A program made the translations under genes and the position numbers. A stretch of 31,125 nt of DNA, taken from positions 736-31,860 of the forward strand of contig DFBK01000004.1 in the NCBI GenBank assembly GCA_002366595.1. The letters run 5' to 3'. Shown piece after piece: positions 14,677-22,100 of the stretch. A model generated the notes under the pieces. The model was not told the origin of the DNA. It saw only the letters and a list, made by a program, of their open reading frames with translations, and ran no database searches. This DNA comes from Anaerolineales bacterium UBA3082 (GTDB taxonomy: Bacteria > Chloroflexota > Anaerolineae > UBA7937). Position 1 is the first letter of the stretch. Every line of letters starts with the position of its first letter.

Positions 14677-15741
14677 ATGAAAGGCCTGATCCTCTCTGGC
14701 GGTAAGGGTACTCGTCTCTACCCCCTCACCTATACCGGGGCCAAGCAACTGGTACCCGTGGCCAACAAACCGGTCCTCTTCTATGCTATCGAGAACCTGG
14801 TGGAGGCGGGGATCACTGATCTGGGGATAGTGGTAGGGGATACCAAAGATCAGATCATGGCCGCGGTGGGAGACGGCAGCAAGTTCGGGGCCCAAGTTAC
14901 CTACATCGAGCAGCCGGTCCCTCTAGGCATCGCCCACGCGGTGAAGATCGCCCAAGATTTTATCCAAAAAGAGCGGTTCGTCCTATTTTTGGGCGACAAC
15001 TTCGTCCGCGATGGCATCGTGCCCCTGGTGCGGAACTTCGAAAACGAGGCCCCCGTCTGTCAGATCCATCTTTACAAGGTCCCCAACCCTCAAGATTTCG
15101 GTGTGGCGGAAGTGAAGAATGGTAGAGTGGTTCGCCTGATAGAGAAACCCCAGGTTCCCCAGAGCGATCTGGCGGTGATCGGGATATACATATTCGACCA
15201 CCACGTCTTTGAAGCGGTGAACAATATCCAGCCTTCAGCCCGTGGCGAACTGGAGATCACCGACACCATCCAATACCTCATCGACCAGGGGCTTAAGGTC
15301 TCCCCCCAGATCATCGCTGGTGCTTGGATCGACACCGGGAAGCCGGGCGACATCTTAGAGGCTAACCGTCTGGTCCTAGAGGAACTCCAGCCCCGCATAG
15401 AGGGGCAGGTGGACAAGGATTCCCAGGTCAACGGCAAGGTGACCATCGAGAGGGGAGCCCAAGTGAAAAACAGCGTCATCCGTGGGCCAGCCATCATCGG
15501 CGAGGAGAGCGAGATCATCAACTCCTATATCGGGCCTTTCACCTCCGTCTATCACCACGTCCTTATCGAAGACTCGGAGTTGGAACATTGCATCGTCCTG
15601 GAACATAGCCGCATCATCGATGTCGAGAGCCGAATCGAAGACAGCCTCATCGGGCGGTATGTAGAGATCACCCGCTCCCCTAAGAAACCGAAGGCTTATA
15701 AGATGACCCTAGGAGACCATAGTAAGGTAGGGGTATTGTAG
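14677..15741 (+). CDS. rmlA: Glucose-1-phosphate thymidylyltransferase, long form
   Basis: Makes dTDP-glucose from glucose-1-phosphate and dTTP, the first step to dTDP-rhamnose and related sugars. The N-terminus has the nucleotidyltransferase signature LSGGKGTRLYPLT (7-18), then ANKPVLFYAIENL, FLGDNFVRDG and FGVAEV, with IDTGKPGDILEANR further on. The C-terminal third (QVNGKVTIERGAQVKNSVIRGPAIIGEESEI, cut here) has hexapeptide-like repeats of a left-handed beta-helix, which marks the long form of about 355 aa. I prefer ATG 14677 over ATG 14665, because GGAG at 14667-14670 gives a six-base spacing and the family begins MKGLIL. It pairs with rmlB at 17846; rmlC and rmlD are not in the window. 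Confidence 0.93.
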   Translation: MKGLILSGGKGTRLYPLTYTGAKQLVPVANKPVLFYAIENLVEAGITDLGIVVGDTKDQIMAAVGDGSKFGAQVTYIEQPVPLGIAHAVKIAQDFIQKERFVLFLGDNFVRDGIVPLVRNFENEAPVCQIHLYKVPNPQDFGVAEVKNGRVVRLIEKPQVPQSDLAVIGIYIFDHHVFEAVNNIQPSARGELEITDTIQYLIDQGLKVSPQIIAGAWIDTGKPGDILEANRLVLEELQPRIEGQVDKDSQVNGKVTIERGAQVKNSVIRGPAIIGEESEIINSYIGPFTSVYHHVLIEDSELEHCIVLEHSRIIDVESRIEDSLIGRYVEITRSPKKPKAYKMTLGDHSKVGVL

Positions 15742-15769
15742 AATAGATCTTGGGAAGGAAAGATGCAGA

Positions 15770-15868
15770 GTGCCTAACGTCAAGAAGTGGCGAAAGAAGA
15801 AGATAACCAAGCACAAGCATAAAAAACTCCTGAAGAGAACCCGGTGGCAAAGAAAACGGAAGAAATAG
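15770..15868 (+). CDS. Very small basic protein, AURKAIP1/COX24 domain (bS22-like)
   Basis: A 32-codon gene starting at GTG: MPNVKKWRKKKITKHKHKK, then LLKRTRWQRKRKK. About half the residues are Lys or Arg. The pattern KKxRKKKxxKHKHKKLLKRTRxQRRK is that of the AURKAIP1/COX24 domain. In mycobacteria a 33-residue protein of this type is a ribosomal component (bS22); the eukaryotic relatives are mitochondrial (mS38/COX24). It therefore probably binds the small ribosomal subunit. A ribosome site, GGAAGG, lies about ten bases upstream. It is easily missed by gene callers because of its length and GTG start. Its location between EPS genes has no obvious functional meaning. Confidence 0.8.
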   Translation: MPNVKKWRKKKITKHKHKKLLKRTRWQRKRKK

Positions 15869-15951
15869 CCCTCTATTTGAAGGTGAGCCAAGCCTTTGGC
15901 CAAGCAGCCCTAGCACAAACGGCCTTAGTCTGATAGCAGGGCAACCTGGAG

Positions 15952-17343
15952 ATGAGTCTGAGGACCACATTTATCTACCCCGGCATAGCGGGCTACGGCT
16001 TTAACTCCCTGGGTCAGGGGATGGAAGCCGGCTGGATTAGCCACGGCCTGGCGCAACTCTCCGCCTGCGCCAAGAGCCACGGTTTCCAGGTCAACCTCAT
16101 CGACCTGCGAGCCCTTTCCAGTTGGGACGATCTAGCGGCAGAGATCAAAAGGCGTCAGCCCGATCTGGTGGGGGTCACCATGATGAGCGTCGATTACAAT
16201 CCGGCCATGAAATCTATAGAGGTGGTCAAAGAGACGGATCCCCGGATTATCACCGTGGTGGGCGGCCCCCACCCCACCCTCGTCACTGAGGAGGTGGTCG
16301 AGAACCAAAAGATCGACTACATCGTCACCCACGAGGGGGAGATAACTTTCGTGGAACTATTGCACGCCATCCAGGATGGCAATCCGCTGTCACAACGCGT
16401 CTTAAAAGGCCAACGGCCGGACCTTGATTCCCTGCCCTTCGTGGATCGGGACCTCTTTCTCCAAGAGTGGCGACGCCACGGCTACACCCTCGACTCCCCA
16501 GAGGTCCCCTTTGTGGAGGAGTTGCCGCCGCCTTTTTTGACCCTCATCGCCGGGCGAGGCTGCCGATACAACTGTAACTTCTGTCAACCGGCGGAGCGGA
16601 TCCTCTTCGGTCGGAAGGTGCGCCGGCGCAAGCCCGAAAACGTCATGGCTGAACTGAAGGAACTCCGTGAAAGGTATCGCTTCGCCAGTTTCATGTTCCA
16701 CGACGACACCCTCACTGAGGACGGAGAGTGGGTGACCGACTTCTGCCAGAGATACAAAGAGGAGTTTGGCCAGCCCTTCTTCTGTCAAAGCCGAGCCGAT
16801 ATCATCGTCCGCCATGAGGAGATGGTAAAGTTAATGGCTGAAGCGGGGTGTAGAGGTTATTTCATCGGCTTTGAGAGCGGCAACGACCGGGTTTTGCGCT
16901 TTCTACGCAAGGGTACGACCCGGCAGGTCAACCTAGCGGCGGCTCGTATCTGCAGGAAGTACGGCGTTAAGATCTGGGCCAACTACATGCTAGGCATCCC
17001 CACAGAGAGCAAAGAAGAGGTGAAAGATACCATCTCCATGCTGAAGGAGATAGATCCCGGCTACTACAGCCCGGCCTTTTACACCCCCCATCCGGGCAGC
17101 GACCTCTATGAGTATTGCCTAGAGAATAACCTCTGCCTCATCACCAGTCATGACCAATACCGCCGCAACCCCACGGAGACCAAGATAAGGGGCCAGGACT
17201 ACGACTTCCTCAGGTGGGCTCTTGAGGAGTCTCAACGGCGGAAACAGTTAAACCAACTTAGACGCACCATAGCCCGTTACTGGAGGCGGTACGCCTCGCC
17301 ACGAAAGGCGGCCAGGAAACTAGCCCGGATATTTGCCGGTTAA
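15952..17343 (+). CDS. B12-binding-domain radical SAM protein
   Basis: A 463-aa enzyme with an N-terminal cobalamin-binding-type Rossmann domain (GLAQLSACAKSHGFQVNLIDL; VGVTMMSVDYNPAMKSIEVV; VVGGPHPTLV; YIVTHEGEITFVELL) and a central radical SAM domain. The latter has the 4Fe-4S motif CRYNCNFC (C204, C208, C211). GYFIGFESGNDRVLRFLRKGT and YMLGIPTESKEEVKDT are typical of the BchE/class B methylase-like group. The reaction cannot be assigned; members methylate, cyclise or otherwise modify unreactive carbons. Its position between EPS nucleotide-sugar genes suggests modification of a sugar or lipid carrier, but it may simply be a passenger. The basic C-terminus (RRTIARYWRRYASPRKAARKL) may bind membrane or nucleic acid. 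Confidence 0.86.
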   Translation: MSLRTTFIYPGIAGYGFNSLGQGMEAGWISHGLAQLSACAKSHGFQVNLIDLRALSSWDDLAAEIKRRQPDLVGVTMMSVDYNPAMKSIEVVKETDPRIITVVGGPHPTLVTEEVVENQKIDYIVTHEGEITFVELLHAIQDGNPLSQRVLKGQRPDLDSLPFVDRDLFLQEWRRHGYTLDSPEVPFVEELPPPFLTLIAGRGCRYNCNFCQPAERILFGRKVRRRKPENVMAELKELRERYRFASFMFHDDTLTEDGEWVTDFCQRYKEEFGQPFFCQSRADIIVRHEEMVKLMAEAGCRGYFIGFESGNDRVLRFLRKGTTRQVNLAAARICRKYGVKIWANYMLGIPTESKEEVKDTISMLKEIDPGYYSPAFYTPHPGSDLYEYCLENNLCLITSHDQYRRNPTETKIRGQDYDFLRWALEESQRRKQLNQLRRTIARYWRRYASPRKAARKLARIFAG

Positions 17344-17354
17344 AGGAGGTCCCC

Positions 17355-17582
17355 ATGGCCGAACAACCCCAACCCAGAAGGTTACGCTATGAGGAAGCGC
17401 TCCGGGCGGTGGGACGCTATGCGGAGAAAGAGCGGTTGCGCGATATCTGCCTCCTCGAGGTGGCGGGAGGTATGCTAATCCAAGGGCGGGCTCTCATAAA
17501 CACCCGCGAGGGGTTCGACTTCGTCCTTAGAACTAAGATCCTGAGCCACGACGACCTAGAGAGCCTCCTGGAGAGGAGATGA
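17355..17582 (+). CDS. Small conserved-looking protein of unknown function, paralogue 1
   Basis: Not recognised. The 75-aa protein follows an ideal ribosome site (AAAGGAGG, then ATG), 11 bases after the radical SAM gene. It has the pattern RYEEALRAVGRYAEKERLRDICLLEVAGGMLIQGR followed by a short segment and LSHDDLESLLERR. The same pattern recurs in the next gene, so the two are tandem duplicates of a small alpha/beta domain. There is no signal peptide, membrane helix or Cys motif. The stop overlaps an ATG of the next frame, indicating co-translation. Confidence 0.72.
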   Translation: MAEQPQPRRLRYEEALRAVGRYAEKERLRDICLLEVAGGMLIQGRALINTREGFDFVLRTKILSHDDLESLLERR

Positions 17583-17584
17583 GA

Positions 17585-17836
17585 ATGAGACTCTTCCAAG
17601 GGTTGCCCAAGACAGATTACCAGGATCTCTTAAGGACTATCGGCCACTATATAGACCGGAGTGGCTTCACCAACATCCGCCTCATCGAGACCGAGGAGGG
17701 GATAATCCTCCAGGGTCGCGTCTCCACTACCGGGGAGATAAGGGGCGAGAAGAAGACGGAGACCTATCTCCTCACCGTGGAGGATATCCAAGATCTGATG
17801 AGGGAAGCCTATGCCCGACGGGGCAAGAAACTCTAG
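17585..17836 (+). CDS. Small protein of unknown function, paralogue 2
   Basis: Not recognised. The 83-aa protein aligns with its upstream neighbour: DYQDLLRTIGHYIDRSGFTNIRLIETEEGIILQGR corresponds to RYEEALRAVGRYAEKERLRDICLLEVAGGMLIQGR, and VEDIQDLMREAYARRG to HDDLESLLERR. ATG 17585 has GGAG six bases upstream; ATG 17579 sits directly on that ribosome site and is less likely. Its stop at 17834-17836 is in the same frame as rmlB and so limits where rmlB can start. Confidence 0.7.
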   Translation: MRLFQGLPKTDYQDLLRTIGHYIDRSGFTNIRLIETEEGIILQGRVSTTGEIRGEKKTETYLLTVEDIQDLMREAYARRGKKL

Positions 17837-17845
17837 GAGGACGCC

Positions 17846-18868
17846 CTGAAAACCTTGCTCGTCACCGGGGGGGCCGGCTTCATCGGCTCCAACTTCACCC
17901 GTTATATCCTGGAAAACTATCCTCACTACCGGGTAGTGGTCTACGACAAGTTAACCTATGCCGGCAACCTGGATAACCTCCGCGATCTAGAGGATAACCC
18001 CTGCTACTCCTTCGTGAGAGGAGATATCTGCGACATGCCCCTTGTCGACAGAGTGGTTCAGGAGGAGGGGATCAACATCATTTTGAACTTCGCCGCCGAG
18101 ACCCACGTGGACCGGAGCATCCTGGAGCCGGGCAGTTTCATCCAGACCGATATTTATGGCACCTATGTCTTACTTGAGGCTACTAAGAAGTTCGGCCTGG
18201 AACGGATGGTCCAGGTATCGACCGATGAGGTATATGGGGAGGTGATGAAAGGCTCTTCGGCGGAGAGCGCCCCCCTGCGCCCCCGGAGCCCCTATGCGGC
18301 CAGCAAAGCCGGGGGCGATCTCATCTGCCTGGCCTACTATACAACTTACACCACTCCGGTGGTCATCACCCGGGGCTCCAACAGCATCGGCCCCTACCAG
18401 TATCCCGAAAAGGTGGTCCCTCTTTTTATCACCAACGCCCTCGACGACCTGCCTCTCCCCCTTTACGGCGATGGGTTGCAGATGCGAGATTATCAATGCG
18501 TCATCGACCACTGCGAGGGGATAGACACCGTCCTCCATAAAGGGAAAATAGGCGAGATCTACAACATCGGGAGCGGCGTGGAAATTCGCAATATCGATAT
18601 GGCCAAAGAGATTCTTAGGCTTCTCAATAAGCCGGAGAGCCTAATTCAATATGTGGAAGATCGGCCGGGCCACGACCGCCGCTATTCCTTGGATACCACC
18701 AACCTCCAGGCCCTGGGCTGGAGGTGCCGTCACCCCTTCCAAGAAGCGCTGGAGAAGACGGTCAAATGGTATGTGGAGAACGAGTGGTGGTGGCGGAAGA
18801 TAAAGAGCGGTGAATATAGGGAGTGGTATGAGAGGCAGTATGGGAGACGGGAGACCATAGCGCCCTGA
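17846..18868 (+). CDS. rmlB: dTDP-glucose 4,6-dehydratase (apparent CTG start)
   Basis: Converts dTDP-glucose to dTDP-4-keto-6-deoxyglucose, the step after RmlA. This is a short-chain dehydrogenase fold protein with LVTGGAGFIGSNF (NAD loop), YDKLTYAGNLDNL, NFAAETHVDRSI, STDEVYG, and the catalytic pair Y150 and K154 in SPYAASK; GDGLQMRDY and PGHDRRYSLD confirm the family. The start is unusual. The frame is closed by a stop at 17834-17836, and the only candidates after it are CTG 17846 and TTG 17855. AGGAGG (17835-17840) lies five bases before the CTG, and the resulting MKTLLVTGGAGF matches the family N-terminus; the TTG would be 14 bases away and would drop three residues. The length is 340 aa. 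A strong terminator follows. Confidence 0.94.
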   Translation: MKTLLVTGGAGFIGSNFTRYILENYPHYRVVVYDKLTYAGNLDNLRDLEDNPCYSFVRGDICDMPLVDRVVQEEGINIILNFAAETHVDRSILEPGSFIQTDIYGTYVLLEATKKFGLERMVQVSTDEVYGEVMKGSSAESAPLRPRSPYAASKAGGDLICLAYYTTYTTPVVITRGSNSIGPYQYPEKVVPLFITNALDDLPLPLYGDGLQMRDYQCVIDHCEGIDTVLHKGKIGEIYNIGSGVEIRNIDMAKEILRLLNKPESLIQYVEDRPGHDRRYSLDTTNLQALGWRCRHPFQEALEKTVKWYVENEWWWRKIKSGEYREWYERQYGRRETIAP

Positions 18869-18892
18869 GAAACGACCTCCAGGAAAAAGAAA

Positions 18893-18920
18893 GCCGAGCG
18901 CTGGGCGCTCGGCTTTTTTT
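18893..18920 (+). terminator. Bidirectional Rho-independent terminator
   Basis: A perfect 8-bp stem, GCCGAGCG / CGCTCGGC, with loop CTGGG and a run of seven T (18914-18920). On the other strand the stem is followed by a T-rich run (the complement of 18881-18892), so it also ends the apt transcript that converges from the right. Confidence 0.93.
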
Positions 18921-18938
18921 CGGCTCGGCCACTCTCGC

Positions 18939-19451
18939 TCAATACTTTATCAGGGAGAAGACTTCATACCCTTCTAGTTCATCTACCCCTTTCAGGTCGA
19001 CGAGTTCGATGAGGAAGACGAAGCCCACCACCTCTCCGCCCAACCTCTCCACTAGTTCTGCCGTGGCCTTGGCCGAGCCCCCAGTGGCTAAAAGGTCATC
19101 CACGATAAGCACCCTCTGGCCGGGCTCGATGGCATCGGCATGCATCTCCAAGATGTTGGTCCCATACTCTAGGGTATAAGAGGCAGCGATCTTCTCCCAG
19201 GGGAGTTTATCGGGCTTCCGCACGGGAACGAAGCCCGCCCCCAACTCATAGGCCATGGGAGCTCCGAAGATGAATCCCCGGGCTTCTATGGCCACCACCA
19301 CATCTATCTCCTTGCCCACGCAACTGTCAAGTAGGGAGTCCACCGCCTCCTGAAAGGCATCAGGGTCTTTGATCAGGGTGGTGATATCCCTGAAGAGGAT
19401 CCCCTCCACCGGAAAATCGGGGATGCTGCGTATCATCTCCGCTAGTTCCAT
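18939..19451 (-). CDS. apt: Adenine phosphoribosyltransferase
   Basis: Salvages adenine to AMP using PRPP. The 170-aa length is normal for the family. It starts MELAEMIRSIPDFPVEGILFRDITTLIKDP, the APT-specific N-terminus (IPDFPxxGILFRDIT), has VVAIEARGFIFGAPMAYELGAGFVPVRKPDKLPW, and carries the PRPP-binding loop VLIVDDLLATGGSA. The ATG at 19451 is preceded by an AAGGAGGGG ribosome site and a promoter at 19482-19510. It is a single gene ending at the shared terminator at 18893-18920. Cytoplasmic. Confidence 0.96.
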   Translation of the reverse strand: MELAEMIRSIPDFPVEGILFRDITTLIKDPDAFQEAVDSLLDSCVGKEIDVVVAIEARGFIFGAPMAYELGAGFVPVRKPDKLPWEKIAASYTLEYGTNILEMHADAIEPGQRVLIVDDLLATGGSAKATAELVERLGGEVVGFVFLIELVDLKGVDELEGYEVFSLIKY

Positions 19452-19481
19452 CTTATACCCCTCCTTTTCTCAAACCAGGTT

Positions 19482-19510
19482 AGTTTATCAGAGGGTGGCT
19501 TCTTTTGCAA
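19482..19510 (-). promoter_or_regulatory. Sigma70-type promoter for apt
   Basis: On the minus strand: TTGCAA (19505-19510), a 17-bp spacer and TAAACT (19482-19487). The ATG follows about 30 bases downstream, with AAGGAGGGG between. Confidence 0.62.
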
Positions 19511-19512
19511 GC

Positions 19513-21687
19513 CTACTCGCCTTGGAAGAGTTCCTCCTCGTATATACCGCTAGCGTTCCAGAAGAGCCAGCCTTCAGCGCCAGCGTCATAGGCCGCTTCC
19601 CTCTGCGCTCGGTACTGCTCCAAGCCGAAGGGGAGATGGTACTTGTAGTCGGCGTAATGTTGAAGCCAAGGCCGTAGGGGCTTATCGGTGCGGGCTCGCA
19701 TCCTAACGAGGCTCTCATATACCACCTCATAGGGGTACTGGGGTGGCCTCTTATCCGCCTCCCAATGCAGGAGGCCGGAGGTGAAGGTGGAGGGATAGAG
19801 CATGGGGGATAGATAATCCACGTAGGGAGCCACGTTCTCCACCATCTGTCCGATATCGGCCTCATGGTCCAGCCAAGCGGTGAGGCCGAAGAGGTCGGCG
19901 GAGGTGAAAACACCAAAAGGTTCCAGCGCCCCTTCTAACTGAGCCATGAAGCCCTGGATGGCCTTATAGCGAGACTCCCCCGTGCTAGGCTGGGAATAGA
20001 CTAGCGAGCCGGTTTCCCCATCGGTGGGGAAGCGGATATAGTCGAACTGCAACTCGTCGAAACCCAGGGCGGCCACCTCGCGGGCGATGGCGATATTATA
20101 CTCCCATACCTCCTCGCGGAAGGGATCGACCCATAAAGAGCCCTTTCTATCGGCAAAGAGCGTCCCATCCGGCCGCTTCACAGCCCAATCTGGCCTCCCC
20201 CTCGCCAAGACCGAGTCCTTGAAAACCACCAGCCGCGCGATAGTATAGATGCCTCGTTCTCGGCAGAGGCGGAGGAGTTCCTGGACCTCCATCCACCCCT
20301 TCTGTTCCGCTCCTATCTCTAGGGCTAGGGGGTTCTCACTATGGTAGGCTAGCCGTCCCGAATCGCCTTTTATATCCACCACCATGGCGTTCAACTCCGT
20401 GCGGGCCACCATGTCAATAAGAGCCCGTACCTTCTCCTCAGAAGCCAAGAGGCCAAAAGTGATGTATATACCCTTGGCCTCAAAGGTGGCCTCCAGGGGT
20501 TGCAAGACCACATCCAGGGTAGTCGAATGAGGGACCACAACCTGGAAATCTTTGAACCCGGGGGCGCTAAAAGTCAAAACCGCCTGAGCGGGTAGATCGG
20601 TCAGATGGTAACCCCCGTTAGCATCGGTGTGAAAGACCCTCCCCCCCATCTGAACAACGACATCGGGAATAGGGGCGCTGGTACCCGCTTCCCTTACCAC
20701 CCCCTGGAGGGTATCGGGTCGCAAGGCAATCTCCAGGATCCCCTCTCCACTGTATATCACCTCCCCACCCTCGTAGCCGTCCGCCTGTAGTTGGAATCGA
20801 TCCCCCACCTTGACCCCCTCTATCTGGCTCTGGCCTTGACCATCGGTTACGAAGGAGTCGTCTCGCCAGGATAGAAGAACCCCTGGCAGCCACTGGCCGG
20901 TGTAGAGGTCATAGACCGCTACCACCACCCTGCTCCGCTCCAATACTACCTCCAAAGGTGACTGGCCCTCGTAGATGACCTCCGTCCCATAGTACCCCTC
21001 AGCCAGGACGGAGATCTGGGCCCCTTCCCTCAACCGTCGCAGGAGGAAAACCCCTTCCTGGCTCCTCTCCGCTACCTCTTCCCCCGCCGAGACGACCGCC
21101 TCTGCGATGGGCACTCCCTTCTCATCCTTCACCTCTACCACCGTGATCTGGGGCTGAAGAACTATCTCTAGGGCTTCCTCTCCCCGGAAAACCACCTCCC
21201 CAGGCTCATGCCCCGGGGCGACGATGGAGAGAGTGGCCCCTATTTTCAAGCGGCGAAAGGCAAAACCTCCCTGAGCATCGCTCCCGGTGATCTGCCTCCC
21301 TGTAGAGATCTTGGCCCCGGGCACAGGCTCGCCTGTCCCCCCATCTCGCACGATGCCTATCAGGAGGTTAGGCCGGAGGATTACCTCTAGAGGGAACTCT
21401 TTAGCGAAGAGTCCCCCCACCTCTATCTGCCCCCTGGTCTCCAGGTACCCCTCCGCCTGGACGGATAGGGTCAGGTCTCCCCTCAAACCCTGAAAGCGGA
21501 AGCGCCCCTGGTCATCGGTAGCCTGGATGGTCTCGCCAACGGTGACCACCGCGCTGGCTAGGGGCAGCCCGGAGAGCTCATCGGTAACAGTCCCCAAAAC
21601 CACCTTCTTGTCGAGGTAGAGGAGCCAGGTCATCACCGCTGCCATCAGCGAGAAAGTCAAGAGGGTGAAGAGTATACCCTTCGCCAA
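19513..21687 (-). CDS. Membrane-anchored protein with carboxypeptidase-regulatory-like repeats and a DUF4015 glycoside-hydrolase-like domain
   Basis: This 724-aa protein begins with one hydrophobic helix (ILFTLLTFSLMAAVMTWLLYL), likely a membrane anchor. About five Ig-like carboxypeptidase-regulatory (CarboxypepD_reg/PEGA-type) repeats follow, over roughly residues 30-395. Each has the pattern G-x-V-x-D-x-x-x-G-x-P-L/I-x-x-A/V-V-V followed by D-x-x-G-x-F/Y-x-F/L. The C-terminal 320 residues are a TIM-barrel-like domain: KGIYITFGLL, LNAMVVDIKGDSGRLAY, ARLVVFKDSVLA, WVDPFREEVWEYNIAIAREVAALGFDELQFDYIRFPTDG, and YVDYLSPMLYPSTF. This is the DUF4015 putative glycosidase family. The start is uncertain: TTG at 21687 is the only usual start codon upstream of the helix, but it lacks a good ribosome site. 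Probably surface polysaccharide-active, fitting the EPS surroundings. Confidence 0.82.
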   Translation of the reverse strand: MAKGILFTLLTFSLMAAVMTWLLYLDKKVVLGTVTDELSGLPLASAVVTVGETIQATDDQGRFRFQGLRGDLTLSVQAEGYLETRGQIEVGGLFAKEFPLEVILRPNLLIGIVRDGGTGEPVPGAKISTGRQITGSDAQGGFAFRRLKIGATLSIVAPGHEPGEVVFRGEEALEIVLQPQITVVEVKDEKGVPIAEAVVSAGEEVAERSQEGVFLLRRLREGAQISVLAEGYYGTEVIYEGQSPLEVVLERSRVVVAVYDLYTGQWLPGVLLSWRDDSFVTDGQGQSQIEGVKVGDRFQLQADGYEGGEVIYSGEGILEIALRPDTLQGVVREAGTSAPIPDVVVQMGGRVFHTDANGGYHLTDLPAQAVLTFSAPGFKDFQVVVPHSTTLDVVLQPLEATFEAKGIYITFGLLASEEKVRALIDMVARTELNAMVVDIKGDSGRLAYHSENPLALEIGAEQKGWMEVQELLRLCRERGIYTIARLVVFKDSVLARGRPDWAVKRPDGTLFADRKGSLWVDPFREEVWEYNIAIAREVAALGFDELQFDYIRFPTDGETGSLVYSQPSTGESRYKAIQGFMAQLEGALEPFGVFTSADLFGLTAWLDHEADIGQMVENVAPYVDYLSPMLYPSTFTSGLLHWEADKRPPQYPYEVVYESLVRMRARTDKPLRPWLQHYADYKYHLPFGLEQYRAQREAAYDAGAEGWLFWNASGIYEEELFQGE

Positions 21688-21763
21688 GGGGCCATAACGG
21701 CCAGGGCTTCCCCCCCTGGCCTCTTCCGCTTGACCGTAACTTTCCTTAAAAATCGGGCTCCTC

Positions 21764-21793
21764 CTTATATTTTAAGGTCTAACATATTGTCAG
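21764..21793 (-). promoter_or_regulatory. Candidate promoter for the minus-strand DUF4015 gene
   Basis: On the minus strand: CTGACA (21788-21793), an 18-bp spacer and TATAAG (21764-21769). Its -35 overlaps the -35 of the dnaA promoter on the other strand, so the two promoters would compete for polymerase. Confidence 0.42.
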
Positions 21794-21815
21794 AGGATAA
21801 ATTCTCTGCTACAAT
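21787..21815 (+). promoter_or_regulatory. Sigma70-type promoter for dnaA, with an inverted repeat in the spacer
   Basis: TTGTCA (21787-21792), a 17-bp spacer and TACAAT (21810-21815). CAGAG (21791-21795) and CTCTG (21804-21808) form an inverted repeat across the spacer that could be an operator. The predicted transcript starts near 21822, about 280 bases upstream of dnaA. Confidence 0.6.
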
Positions 21816-21971
21816 AGAAGCAGTTTGGGGAACGGGCTCGTCTTCCCCCCCAGAGAGCCCTGGCTCGTTTTGGCCCGGCGGCTTACCCCAGGGGGAAAGA
21901 TCCCTCGTGGTACCCCATGGTTTGGAGGATCCTTCGCTTCCAAAATTAGGGCACCAATTTGAACCCCCGCA

Positions 21972-21986
21972 GGTACAATTTGTACC
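21972..21986 (+). promoter_or_regulatory. Palindrome in the dnaA leader
   Basis: GGTACAA-T-TTGTACC is a 15-bp odd-centred palindrome in the non-coding leader of dnaA. It could be a protein-binding site or a short RNA hairpin; nothing else around it identifies it. The surrounding leader (21816-22020) has no credible gene. Confidence 0.4.
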
Positions 21987-22020
21987 ACCGAAACTTATCA
22001 AGCACAACCTAGTGCCTTCG

Positions 22021-22072
22021 GCATCCTGAGGGAAGGAAGGCCTCCTTCCCAATCTCGGGATGCTGCCTTTTT
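22021..22072 (+). terminator. Terminator-like attenuator hairpin upstream of dnaA
   Basis: GCATCCTGAG (22021-22030) pairs with CTCGGGATGC (22054-22063; one T-G wobble), extended inside by GGAAGGA (22031-22037) with TCCTTCC (22043-22049). TGCC and five T (22068-22072) follow. This is a good intrinsic-terminator shape on the plus strand, 28 bases before the dnaA GTG. The nearest upstream gene is on the other strand, so the hairpin most plausibly acts on the dnaA transcript. Confidence 0.6.
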
Positions 22073-22100
22073 CGTCCGTCAAGAAGAGGTCATAGCGAGC

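Noticed and set aside
21816..22072. T-box or other known riboswitch in the dnaA leader
   Set aside because: No T-box consensus or other riboswitch core that I know is visible; only a terminator-like hairpin and a palindrome can be supported.
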